From: Aralia elata
Lineage: Eukaryota; Streptophyta; Magnoliopsida; Apiales; Araliaceae
NCBI GenBank assembly: GCA_034770075.1
Contig: JAVJAP010000214.1
Location: forward strand, 1,612,001 to 1,676,000
Length of the DNA: 64,000 bases
Direction of reading: 5' to 3'
The translations under genes were made by a program, and so were the position numbers. The notes beneath the pieces are model-generated. The model was not told the DNA's origin and did not search any database. It saw only the letters and a list, made by a program, of their open reading frames with translations. This document shows, one piece after another, positions 36,800 through 48,269 of this stretch. Within the stretch, counting starts at the first letter, position 1; every line of letters starts with the position of its first letter.

Positions 36800-37265
36800 G
36801 CCTTCAAAATATGAGATCATCTTTTAGGAACAGTATACAGAGAATCAAAAGGATCACCATATTTAGGTCTAGGAAAGCTACTCCATATGGACTCATCTTT
36901 TAGGAACAGTATAAAGAGAATCAAAAGGATCACCATATTTAGGTCTAGGAAAGCTACTCCATATGGACTTCTTAGTGACAATTTCAAGCAAGTTTAGCCT
37001 TCAAAGCTCCCATAACCTGCTCAAAAGATCTAACTCAAGTCCTCCTTCAAAAGGATTACAAATTCCTTTCCAAGAAAAGTTTTTGTCTAGAATCAGCATT
37101 AGAGCACAACAAAAAGGTGGATAAAATTCTATCAATGCAAGGCAGTATGACTTTAGGTAACTTAAATACAGATAGAAGATGTATAGGAATGGATGCAAGC
37201 ACACTTTTAATAAGAGTAAATTTACCTCCAAAGGAGAGAAGCCTTGATAAAGGCACTAACTTGTT
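36800..37265 (-). pseudogene. LINE reverse transcriptase relic
   Basis: The minus strand reads LSFGGKFTLIKSVLASIPIH then LLSVFKLPKVILPCIDRIL, the conserved C-terminal part of plant L1-type reverse transcriptases. It continues in other frames with ICNPFEGGLELDLLSRLWEL and SIWSSFPRPKYGDPFDSLY. A 66-bp (22-codon) segment is tandemly duplicated at 36827-36958. Frameshifts show that it is dead. Confidence 0.7.
36827..36958. repeat. 66-bp tandem duplication
   Basis: Two nearly identical copies start tcatcttttaggaacagtat at 36827 and 36893. Confidence 0.9.
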
Positions 37266-38623
37266 CCACTACTATCCTACTGCTGACTGCTAACTTGCAC
37301 CATAATATACTATACAATTACTTAGCTAAATGACTTGTATGAATGCTACCAACTATTGCTTAACTAATAACAGGAATAGATTTCCATTTCCTTCTTTTGT
37401 CTGACACACACTCATTTTAATTTATCATTAGTTGAGGATCAAATACAAGCATAAAGAGGATGTAACCTATCAAAAAAATAAAATTGAAAATAAATAGGGT
37501 CATAGGAGGATGTTTGTCCCTATGCCAGTTCCTCGTTAAAACTTCATAGTTCATTCCCAACCTAATGGCAAGATTAGGTTGTGTCACGCTTCGGTTGTTA
37601 AAGGCAAACTGCTATCAGATTAAAGTACTAAAACACTTTAACATACCATCTCTGTTTTGTTTGAAGCAAAGTGTTAAACTCCCTTTATCCAAAAAAATTG
37701 ATGTCATATTAACTTGGCACAAAGTTTAAGAAGAGAAAGAAATACCTATTCGTTAAGTTTGAAATATGTACACAAACTTCATCTTTTAGTTGGTACAAAG
37801 TTAATCTTACCATTCAACTTATAAGTGTGTTGTAATTCTAACAATGACAAACTTTTGGGATTTATGAGAATGAAAAGTTAGAAACTATGACTTTGAAGTT
37901 CTGACTTCCATTTTAGAGTGATGAAAGTAAAATTTTGTTCTTTCGAATACATAACTTAGAGAACGCAGCGCTCTTTGAGCTTGAAAAGTATATATCCCTC
38001 TTTTTATGCTGATAAAACATTTTGTTCGTTCACTGTACTCGGTGCTTTTCTTTCAAGTGGGTATGTAAAATAATTGGAGAAATCTCCAACATGAGTGTTT
38101 TTCCCTATTGCGAGTTGTTTCCAGAAAACTGACTGGAAATATATTTACCACGCGGTTAATGAATTGCTCCAATTAAAATGACAATGATGCCAGACTTCAT
38201 CTATTCTATTAAAAGAAACTACATCAATATCTGTCTTCTTTTTACATGTTTGTTTGAGGTGACAGATGTCTCCTGTTTCCGTATTTATATGTATAATGGA
38301 AATCTAATTTCCTTAGATACTATTCCATTGAAAGAAACACCTACCATATTCCCCGTTGTTTTCACTTGTTTTACCTTAGTGGACAGGTTTGTCCCAGGTT
38401 CTGTCTTATATTTGAGTTTATGCAATATAATATAGAAACCCTTGTTATAAGTTGCAATTCAAACTAAGCTGAACTTATAAACCGAAACAGATAATCTGAT
38501 GGCTCAAAGATGATCTGTATGACTCAAAAATGTTAGTCTTCAAAAGGAGGAAGATCGATGACGACTACTCATTTCTTACAAGGATGCGTAACCATCATAT
38601 TGAATACACAGTTGTTTCTCCGG
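37266..38623. other. AT-rich sequence, no gene recognised
   Basis: No frame or terminus here is convincing. It may be decayed LINE or intron sequence. Confidence 0.4.
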
Positions 38624-38845
38624 TTGCCTCTATCCTCTTTGTACAGGTTGTGAATTTAGTCGAAATTCTGTTCATGGGAGCTACTGATATGGTCAGCAGG
38701 GATTAAAAATGGCAGTTGTTGGCTCTGGGACCTTTTGCCTCTATCCTCTTTGTACAGGTTGTGAATGTAGTCGAAATTCTGTTCATGGGAGCTACTGATA
38801 TGGTCAGCAGGGATTAAAAATGGCAGCTGTTGGCTATGGGACCTT
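38624..38845. repeat. 111-bp tandem duplication with 37-codon phase
   Basis: Two copies start ttgcctctatcctctttgta at 38624 and 38735. The period equals 37 codons, and the minus frame 38937-38656 reads through (repeat QQLPFLIPADHISSSHEQNF). The second copy in translation order ends in a TAA where the first has TAC. It could be a coding exon of an unknown gene or chance; no family was recognised. Confidence 0.75.
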
Positions 38846-39230
38846 TTGGTTTCTTTCTTTCGTATACTAAGCAAGGAACTTTTAAGTTTTGAGGTCCTCC
38901 AGCTGTGTTTCATGACAGCAGGTTTCTTTTCTGGCATGTGTTTCTTTAATTATTTATATGTATTTTTCCCTCTGTAAAGCTCAGCCAGAAGAATTAACAC
39001 ATATAAGTAAATTCTACTAAACTAGTACTTGCCACAAAATATTGACATCTTCCGGTAACTTCTTTTGCTAATTGCATCTGATCATAACCTCTTAAGGTTC
39101 ATTTAGGAAATGTCTTAATTCTGAAACACCAGCTCACTAGAGGCTATACCATATCTCTACTGTTTTTCTTGGTAGCATAACTTCTTTGAACACCAGTGAC
39201 TGGACCATGGGTGAGCTTAACACCATGTTT

Positions 39231-39681
39231 GTATGTTTTTTTGGGGGGTAAAATTTTCCCAAATCTTGTGTTTGTAAGTTTTTGGAACACTGTTTATGAG
39301 TTTGAGAAGAAAAGAGAAGAAATTTAAAATTTATGAGAGAGAAGAAATGAGAAGAAAAGTGAGTAAATTTCTTTACTTGTGTATGAGTTTTGAAAGGAAA
39401 ATTTAACTTAAAATAGTACATTATTATTTTATTATTATGAGATTACTATTGATATATCTCTAAAGGATATTTTTGGTACTTAAAATGTTATACAAGTTTT
39501 TGATCAATTTCTTTTCAAATCTTTTCAACTTTGAGAAGGTTTTTGGGAGGAAATTTGTTTCAAATTTTTCTTAGGTTTTTTTGTGTCCTCTAAAAATTGA
39601 TAACCAAGGGACTTATTAGTTTCGCCCCTAAATTTTTGTCATTCCCCTTTCTCTCCTTTTTAAAACTCACAAACACAATGG
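39231..39681. mobile_element. Candidate MITE with diverged inverted ends
   Basis: The left end ccatgtttgtatgttttt is the diverged inverse of the right end taaaactcacaaacacaatg. The interior is A/T- and GA-rich and non-coding. No clear target duplication was found, so superfamily and exact ends are uncertain. Confidence 0.35.
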
Positions 39682-39697
39682 AGAAAATGAGGGATTT

Positions 39698-40038
39698 TGT
39701 CAGGCCTTAGAGGCTCTGACATAGAGTTTCTGAGAGATTAGAGAGAAGAGATAGAGAATTCAGACTTTTAGAGAGGAATAAAATAGAATTTAGGTTGAGA
39801 TTAGAAAAGAAATGACGATTCAGAGAAGAGAGAAGTGTGAGAGAGTTTGAGAGCAAGCGTGTTTCTCAGCTTTTCAATTATCATTCAATGCATAACAAAT
39901 GAATTACAGACCCACAAGTACTATTTATAGAGATACTATCTTGTAGAAAAGAAGGTTATACTACACCCTCATTACTCCTAAGCTATACCCTTGTAACTAA
40001 CTCATAATAACTACTCACTCGTATGTTAATATTTGATA
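39698..40038 (-). repeat. 3' LTR of a truncated gypsy element, 341 bp
   Basis: Read on the minus strand it starts tatcaaatattaacat (expected TGTCA) right after a purine tract ttaagggggaggga (40040-40053). It has a TATA box ctataaatag near 39927-39936 and ends ggcctgaca at 39698. It belongs to the pol relic immediately to the right. Confidence 0.7.
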
Positions 40039-40055
40039 ATCCCTCCCCCTTAAGA

Positions 40056-41750
40056 ACATTCATATCCTCATGAATGTAGACTTCTTTAGGATCAGTCTCA
40101 AATTTCCTGGACAAGCTATCAGCTGCAATATTATTTGCCCCCCCCCCCCCCCTCCCCCTTTGTAATGTATGAGATAATCATAGCCCAAGAGTTTACTCAT
40201 CATCCTCTGTTGCAAACATGTCACCACTTTCTGCTCCAGAAAATACTTAGAGATTGGTGATCTGTCTTTATAATGAATTGTCTTTGACCCAGATAAGAAG
40301 ACCATCTTTTCATTGCCTCAACTATAGCCATGAGTTCCTTTTCGTAAGTGGAGGACTGTGCTTTGGGCCCCAATGCCTTACTTAAAATAAGCCAAAGGCT
40401 TGCCTTCCTGCATAAGTACTGCACCTATTCCTGAATCACGTGCATCAGTTTCAACCTCAAATGATTTCTCAAAGTTTGGCAAGGTTAGGACTGGAGCGAT
40501 GTTAAAGCTTGCTTTAAGTGGTCAAAGGCATGCTGAGCTTCTATACCCTAATCAAATTTGCCTTTTGTATAAGACTAGTGAGAGGTTTAGCAAGAAATCC
40601 ATATCCTCTGATGAACCCTTTGTAGTATCCTGTCAGCCTTACAGCCCCCCTTAGTTGTTTGACTGTATGAGGAACATGCCAATCGAGGACATCCTACACC
40701 TTAGACGGATCCATTGAAATACCCTGTCCAGAAATAACATTTCACAAACAATCAATTTGTGACTGAGCAAATGCACACTTGCTCTTCTTAGCATATAACT
40801 GATTATCCCTTAAAATTTGAAATACAGTTTTGAGATGTTCATAATGTTTCTACAAATTTTTGGAGTAAACCAAGATATCATCAAAGAAGACTAAAACAAA
40901 CTTTCTGAGATAGGGCTGAAATGTTTGATTCATGAGATTTTGACATGTATCAGGGGCATTTGTCAACCCAAAAGGCATCACAATAAAATTCAAATAGTCC
41001 TTGATGGGTTCTAAATGCAGTTTTTTCAATGTCTTGCTCAGTCATTTTGGCTTGGTGATATCTAGCTCTAAGGTTTAGTTTAGTAAAGACCTCAACTTTC
41101 CCTAGCTCATACAATAGCTCATCAATTAAGGGAATGGTATATTTATTAATTTTTAATTGCGAGTGAGTTAAGATGTCTGTGGTCCACACAAAATCTCCAA
41201 CTCCCATCATTCTTTTTTACTAACAAAATTGGTGAGGCATAGGGACTTTGGCTAGGCCTTAAGACTCCAAATTGTAGCATCTCTAAGACTAGCTTCTCCA
41301 CTTCATTTTTCTGATCATAAGAACACTAGTAAGGTAAGAAAATTAAGTTGAATTAGCCTTCAATGGAATACTATGGTCAAGACTTCTCTTTGGTGGCATA
41401 CTGTTTGGTTCTTGAAAAATATCTGTATAAGCCTCGAAAAGGGCCTACATTGTTTGTTCTCCTTGTGATTCCTTTCCTTCTATAGCAAAACTAGTGAGGT
41501 TTAGATCCTCCTTTAAAGTCTGCTCACATGGCAAGGAATGGATAACTGCCATCAAACCATTCTCTTGTTCCTGTAGTTCTTTCCATAGTCCTTCTACAGG
41601 GAGCATATTCAAAGTGGGAGTAGTAGGTGTGCTCTTGCCTTGCAGTTGAACTTCCTCTCCTCCATATTGGAACTTCAAAGTCAGCAGTTCATAATCAAAA
41701 GTAATAGGGTCAATTTCCTCAACCACTGCACCCCCAATACCAAATGTTAC
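40056..41750 (-). pseudogene. Ty3/gypsy protease-RT-RNase H relic (integrase deleted)
   Basis: In minus-strand order: a post-protease block (PITFDYELLTLKFQYGGEEV, 41700-41445); RT blocks INKYTIPLIDELLYELGKVE, KTAFRTHQGLFEFY, FDDILVYSKN in scattered frames (41210-40860); and RNase H with YEKELMAIVEAMKRWSSYLG and TDHQSL (40424-40221). After RNase H the sequence jumps within about 200 bp to the polypurine tract and LTR, so the whole integrase is missing. Numerous frameshifts are present. A C/G homopolymer (40139-40158) lies inside. Lineage was not resolved. Confidence 0.8.
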
Positions 41751-41759
41751 ATTTTCAAA

Positions 41760-42536
41760 TTTAGAAAGTATCTAATAAATACAATAAATATATTATATGC
41801 TACCATTATAACCAATAGAAGAGTTGGTTGAGTTGGCACAGGCTCAAAGTTCTAACAAGAGTTCTAAAGTTCTAATGTTGGCAGATGTGAACGAAGCATT
41901 TTAATTTTTAAATGCGTTTTACACTTGTAAATCATTGCTACGTGTTGGGCCTGGGCTGGATCATTGCAATGGTTGGACTCTGGTTGCTTTGAATCAATGT
42001 AATGCTTCAATATTGGACCGTTGCAACATCCTGACTTTACAAACCAATGTCACTGATTAAAAGCAACTAATGGAACAGTTGTGAATATCTATCTATAGAT
42101 TGGTTGAATGAACCAATACAATGGTTCAACGGTTTTTGGTACATCTTCGATGGGTGTTTGAAAATCTATAAATAGATCGTAAATCCAACTAAAACAATCA
42201 CTTAAAATCAATCAAAATCCTTCTCAAGTTCTAGAAAAAAAAATCATATTTTAATATTTTTTTTTGCTATTATTTTTCTCTCATTTTTTTTGTTAAATAT
42301 CTTTCGCATTTATAGTTTTGTACTAGATTTATTTTTGCACAATAAATTTTAGTACAGAATAAAATCTAGGTCTGTCTTATCTTAGAAGACTAATTCGCAG
42401 TAACCATGTGTAGTAAAAGTAAGAGCCAAATATAGTCTTAAGCAAAGAGTAGACGACTATTCGATTCAGGCGGTAATATTGTTGTTTTACATCAAAACTA
42501 CGAAGCGAGTTACAACAATCTTAAGACTATATTACA
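41760..42536 (+). repeat. Probable LTR and leader of a copia element
   Basis: AT-rich non-coding sequence with a TATA box tataaatag at 42167-42175 and a leader before a copia gag frame. LTR termini and primer site could not be fixed. Confidence 0.4.
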
Positions 42537-42883
42537 ATGGAGGACAACAATGCAAAAAGTAGCTTAAACCAAATTAACAAACTCGAGAAGTTTGATGGAT
42601 CATTCTTCAGACCTTGGAAGAGCAAGCTGTATTGTGCTTAATAGCACATAAACTTTGTCATGTGCTGAATGAAGAGAAAGTGGAAGAAAAAGAAAATGAA
42701 ACACTAGCAGAAATGAAGACTCGAATAAAATAGGAATAAGATGACTTCATGTGTAAATGGTACATTCTGAATGCACTCTCCAATTCATTTCATTGTAAGA
42801 TGTGTATGAAGTCAAGTTCATGAAAAAGACGACAAGGGAATTATAGAAGGATTTGACAATAAGTGCAAAAATGAGGACGTCGG
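42537..42883 (+). pseudogene. Copia gag (UBN2-type) relic, truncated
   Basis: The ATG at 42537 begins MEDNNAKSSLNQINKLEKFD, then GSFFRPWKSKLYC. After frameshifts come CHVLNEEKVEEKENETLAEM and DDFMCKWYILNALSN. This is the order of copia-type gag polyproteins (K-F-D-G-x-x-F-x-x-W, then H-V-L-N-E, then D-x-x-C-x-x-x-I-L-N-A-L). It is cut at 42883 by the Ogre/Tat-type LTR. Non-functional. Confidence 0.65.
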
Positions 42884-45335
42884 TGTCGACGCCGGGATTT
42901 TTTTCTCTTTATTTTTATTATTATTTTTTATTTTAATTGAGATTTATTAATTTTTAAGGGTGATTATGGAAAAAAAAAAAAGCTGACATAATTGTCGACG
43001 GCGTTTGAAAGTTTGATTTTAATGGGGGCCAATTAGACAGAGTCGCCAATTGGTAAAAATTTAAATGGATGTACCAACTCATCCGAATTTTTAGGTTTTA
43101 ATAATCGAGATGACCCATTATGTAGTTCGGGGGCTTAAGCGAGAGGAAGGTGTTAGGCACCCCCGACTTCCGTGAAGATACGTGTACCGCTTTCATAATG
43201 TTTTCCTTTTAAAATGAAATGCCTTGAGAAATGTGAAGTGTGTGTTGTGCCTATATAAATTGTGTCATTTGAGAAAATCTAGGATATTGTCTCCTAGAGT
43301 CAAGTCGTGAAATGTAAGTAACCTTATGGATCGTCTCATAAGGTTAAGTTGTGGAATCTATGGTGTTGTCTCCTAGTTTTGAATCGAATTGTAAATAACC
43401 TAGGGGTTGACTCCTAAGGTCAATTTGTGGAATCTAGGGTGTCATCTCCTAGAATCGTCAAAGTCGTGGTGGGTGTATTATCTTGAAATAAACTTTGAGC
43501 CTCTTTGAACTATGCACGAAGGATTTGATTTGAAGGAAAGGTTTCATTTTAGCTTTCATTTGACAGAAACTTTTTGGTGTCGTTTTAGGGAAAACATTGT
43601 TTTCAAACCTTTCGTCAAATAGGAATTAAGGATTTCCACTACTTCTAATTTTAGCCTAGAATTAATCTAATAACCTAGTGTGATTCAATTTTAAAAGATT
43701 TTTGCAATTTCATTCGAAAATCGTTTTTGCATGTCAAAAAATAAAATCAAGCATCGAAGATAGCGTTGGAGCTACCCGTGGACATATAAGCCATCTAAAT
43801 AACTCCAAACACCTTGCAATAATAAAATTCACTATCAAAGGGCCTTAAATCTAATTTTCGTGGGATGGAACCCTCGATATCGTTTTAAGGCATGAATTGC
43901 ATTTACAATGATCAAATCACAAATATAATCGTCGACTATGTCCATCGTGGGAATATCATCAATTCCCGTTAAACACGATGTTTAAGGGTCTTGACTTCAT
44001 TCTCAGGCTCACATGATTTAAAATCACTTCAAACAATACATCGAGATCTATAAACGGAATTTAAAGTTTAGGAAATGACTCTCGTAAACCCTAAATCCAT
44101 AAATCGCCTAATGAAACAATAATATCGCAATTATATTGCTAAATACATCGAGGGAATCAGATATCACCAGCTATCAAAATCGTGAGGGACTATTATATAT
44201 TGACGGGATCTATTAAAAGAACTTAGAATCTAGGAAAGAAAATCCATAGATCTAAGATTCCATAGATTAAGAAAATAACGCAATCGAGATCTAATCGGAA
44301 ATATATCCCAGATTGGTTATATGGAGATTCTATTCATGAGAATTCCTCGCCGGCCAAAAGGTGGGATCCCCTCACCACTAGATATAAATCTAGGATATTT
44401 GGGTGACCTAGAAATCAATAGCAAACAACTCCCAATCAAGAATAATCAGTGAAAAAGAGTCGAATCAAAGTCAAAATCAATAAATTACCAAAAAAAAATA
44501 TCATCAGATAATTTGGAGGAGATTCCATCCGTGAGAAATCCTCTCTAACCATCCATAATCCCAAAAATAGGGCCCATACACCTCTAGATATAATTTAGAA
44601 TGCTAGGAGAGCCTCATATGAAGAATTAGCTAGAAATAAACAAAGCCCAAGTACAACAATTTACAAAATAAGTTAGATCTAAGCTAGATCTAGGCTAGAT
44701 GTCGTATAAAGATGAGAACTTTAACTTTGGGAGTGATAGATTTTTCTTCCTTAAGCTTTGTATGGAAGACTTGACTCTACATTGGTAGGAGATTTGATGG
44801 AAAAAAAACTAGATCTAGATTGATTTAGAGAAGTTTTTCTCTTATTTTCTCTATTTCTCTTTCTAGATAACACATTTTTTCTCTTTAAAAATGCATCATC
44901 TTCCAAAAAAATGAGCAAAAATTGTCTTATATAGGCACCCTAAGGCGGGGCCCACCCACCTCGACTTTCATGTCGCGACATCGATTTTTTTTGTGTTGTG
45001 CGCTGAAACGTCCATAACTTTGAAACCGAGAATAGTTAGCAAACGAGCCATACCAATCCGAAAATCTCTTTGTGAGAGCTACACAATGGCATCAAGTTTG
45101 ATCAATTTCGGATTTGGGAAGATAGATAAAAAGTGAAAAAACATCCTTCGGCAAATGTCAGCTAGTCACTCGTCTTCCTTTGTGTAGTTTGTTGCTCGGA
45201 GGTCATCGTGGAGGCTTCAAATATTTGTTCTGAGCCTTATGATTTTTACTTAGACATTTTGACCTTGAGGTGAAATGACACTTTTGCCCTTCTGCCCTTA
45301 TTAGAGAAAAGATGCACAAATTTTAGTTGTCTACA
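42884..45335 (-). repeat. Ogre/Tat-type LTR, 2452 bp (3' LTR)
   Basis: Read on the minus strand it starts TGTAGACAACTAAAATTTG directly after a purine tract (caaagaggggcatc) and ends CCCGGCGTCGACA. The plus-strand motif 'gagaggaaggtgttaggcac' and the 'gtcgcca' block near 43040 are familiar from Ogre/Tat-type LTRs. A primer-site-like string ttggcgactctg lies about 165 bp inside the end, so the exact LTR end is not certain. Because a polypurine tract precedes it, I read it as a 3' LTR. It sits in the copia gag relic. Confidence 0.65.
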
Positions 45336-45387
45336 GATGCCCCTCTTTGTCATGTTTATGCAATGCAATGGAATGAGCATGACAAAG
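45336..45387 (-). promoter_or_regulatory. Polypurine tract and upstream hairpin of the Ogre/Tat-type element
   Basis: The purine tract (minus strand caaagaggggcatc) overlaps a perfect 10-bp inverted repeat CTTTGTCATG (45345-45354) / CATGACAAAG (45378-45387) with a 23-nt loop. Confidence 0.65.
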
Positions 45388-45479
45388 ATATAAACGCCTA
45401 ATGTATGTCAAGATATAGTGATGATGGCAGATAATATATAATGATGCAAGTCAATATAAAATAATACAATGATGCAAGT

Positions 45480-45954
45480 GTCGAACCTCACGATCGTATC
45501 GTTATATGGGTCACTCTATGTGGATAATCGTTATCGTATTGTCGCCAGGGTCGTCGCCTGGGTCGTCACCGGGGTAATCATATCGTCACCGGGGTCGTCG
45601 TTGAGGTAATCGTATCATCGCCAGGGTCATCGCCGGGGGAATCGTATCATCACCGGGGTAATCGTATCTTCTTTGGGGTCATCGCCCGGGCATTGGGGTA
45701 ATCGTATCTTTGCTGGGGTCGTCGCCGAGGTAATCGTATCTTCGTTGGGGTCATCGTCGGGGTAATCGTATCATCACTGGGGTCGTCGTCGGGGTCATCG
45801 TCGGGGTAATCGTAACATCGTCGGCGTCGTCGTATCGTCGTCGAGGTTGTCGTTGGAGTGATCGTATCGTCATCGGGGTAATCATATCGTCGCTGGGGGA
45901 ATCGTATCGTCGCCAAGGTCGACATCGGGGGAATTGTATCGTCGCCGGAGTCGT
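45480..45954. repeat. GC-rich minisatellite in the 3' untranslated region of the Ogre/Tat-type element
   Basis: Irregular units built from GTCGTCGCCGGGGT and GGGGTAATCGTATC recur about every 24 bp. The array is next to the polypurine tract of the element and is cut by the next insertion at 45955. Tat/Ogre elements are known to carry variable tandem repeats at this place. Confidence 0.75.
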
Positions 45955-46650
45955 TGATGGGCTAAATCTATACTAGTAATTTACTTGCAAGTATACACGG
46001 TCAATCAAGTAATAAAGTGTAAGTGGAGTTGTCGATCCCACGAGGAATAATAATAATTAATTAATCCAAATACTAATCTGTAGTCAATTCGATTCTATTT
46101 AAACAATTGAATTTTAAGTAAATTAATTAATATCTAAATAACTAAAGAAATGTGAATTCAATAAATAAGAGAAAATATTAAGAACTCAATTTCCCCCGAT
46201 GAATCATTTAATTAGTAACACCCTTCTTTTATTAAATCAATTATTCAGAATTATCAACGGAAAATCACTAATAATTATTATAATTATCTTTTGAATAATT
46301 ATAACGCATACCTATTATTATAAATTTTCCTATATTCCTATGAGAAACAATAATAATAAATTCATTAAGAATTATTTTCCACCCGTTGCTTGCGGTATTC
46401 AAGTATATTCCTATCCCGTCCACAAAATTAGCATTCAATTAACAATCAATATTACTGAAAAGAATTACTAATCACAAGTTATTATACCCAGATCTTAATG
46501 TAGAACCTATCGTCAGATTTCATCTAAATCCATCCAATAATTGTTAATTACGCAATTATAACAACCAACACAAGATATAATAAACAAATTAACTCATACC
46601 CAATTTAAATCAAAGAGAGAATAAGTATTAAATTAAACTATCATCGGGTT

Positions 46651-48229
46651 TGTTGATAGATTTCGCAATCAATAAAACACGCGCAAGTATACGCGGTCCA
46701 CAAGTAATATAAGATAAGTAAAGTGTCGAACCCACGAGGAATTATGTTAAATAATTACCAAATATCAATCGCTTGTAAAATCAATCTAATTTAAACAATG
46801 ACAATATGATTTGTGTTTGTTGTTGATTATAACTAAAATAAAGACAAATAAGAAAGCAAGGTTTTACTAACACGGATAAAGTTCAAGATAAAAAGGTCTA
46901 AGATTACAATATCCCCCAACTCTTCATTTAAACATCATACTCTCTCTTGTTTGGTAAATTAGACATAAGAATTGCTATCCGAGAACTCACAAGCATATAT
47001 AAGCCTCTCTCGATGGTCGAATACGTATTTCCTATTGTGGTGTATAGATATATTTCTATTCTATGCACAAGCAAGAATCCCATATCAAGAACAATTAATA
47101 AGACACATGTCACGTAAAATCCCATTAACCATTCTATCAATTACCAACTTTCACAAAAGAAATCATTAAACACGGATTCTCAATTGGATACATGTGGTAT
47201 TTAGGTATATGTCTATCCTAAATACAATCAAATTATCAACCCTCAAGAATAATACATAAGACTCACGTCACATAATCTCATACATTATCCATAAAGAACA
47301 TCTAATTTTCACATGAATTCATAACTAGGTCTCAACTTATACTTCCTCTCTCAATTCCATATAAGTTACCAAAGTAATTACGGGCCAAGCAATTAATCAT
47401 TAATCAAAGGTTATAAACTCCAATTCACAAAATGCCCAATTACCATTCAAGAGAGAGCATTCAATTTAAACTACAAGTTGGGTTCCATTGCAATCTTAGA
47501 ATGAAGAGTTTAGCTCATATTCAATTTCAACAACATCATAATCTGATTACAGTACATGGTTTGGAATAACAAAATAAGAATAAAGAACTACAACAAATGA
47601 AGATACACCCCTTTTTGTGATGATATTCCCGAATTAGTGTGATGTAGTTCTTCTTGAATTGCTCTTCCTTCCTATTTCGTGCTCCTAGCCTCCTTGGTTG
47701 ATGAAATTCTGATAATCTTTCTTTTAGCTCCTTTGTTCTTCTCTTTTTAGCTCAAAACCCTAGCTTTTTCCAAGTGTGTAACCAAGCTTCAATGATGCAA
47801 TACCAACTCCCTGGATGCCTGATAATTCTTCCCTCTCTCCTTATTTTCCCGTTCCTGAAATTCCTCCACTAGTGCGCCACAATAGCAGAACAGACAAAGC
47901 AAGCCGCTCCAGAAATCGCGCTCTCGCCCCGGCGAGAAAAACAGCCTGGGGAGCTCGCCCCGGCGAGGGCTCGCCCCGGCGAAGTTTTAAGCCTTGGAGG
48001 CTCGCCCCGGCGAGGAAAATGGCCTGGGGAGTTCGCCGCGGCGAGGCCTTCTGTCATGCTGAAATTACTCTTTTGCCCCTGGACTTGCTAAAAACCGCCA
48101 CGATCGTCCACAACTGTTCTCTGCACAACAAAAGCATAAAACAAGTAAATAGATACTATAAACACCTAAGGATAGCAAAGAATTGAGTTCAAAAGATAAC
48201 TAATTCGTAGGTGTAAAACCCACTCATCA
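46651..48229 (-). repeat. 3' LTR of the Athila element, 1579 bp
   Basis: It starts (minus) TGATGAGTGGGTTTTACACC and ends GAAATCTATCAACA. It contains GC palindromes at 47928-48045 with one extra 16-bp CTCGCC-type unit compared with the other LTR. Confidence 0.93.
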
Positions 48230-48269
48230 AATACCCCCAAACTTAGGACTTTGCTTGTCCTCAAGCAAA
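48230..48269 (-). promoter_or_regulatory. Polypurine tract and AGGA-loop hairpin, Athila element
   Basis: The minus strand reads a hairpin TTTGCTTG-AGGA-CAAGCAAA (48269-48250), then a short spacer, then taagtttgggggtatt up to the LTR. The stem is 8 bp and perfect. Confidence 0.8.

Noticed and set aside
43030..43055. Primer-site-like ttggcgactctg inside the Ogre-type LTR
   Set aside because: A purine tract lies at the other end, so this is a 3' LTR; the motif is more likely ancestral sequence near the LTR end. Recorded as an uncertainty of the boundary.
45480..45954. Interspersed GTCGTCGCC repeats resembling CRISPR or a coding repeat
   Set aside because: Irregular minisatellite with no conserved repeat-spacer pattern; the minus-strand frame is low-complexity Thr/Pro/Arg/Asp.
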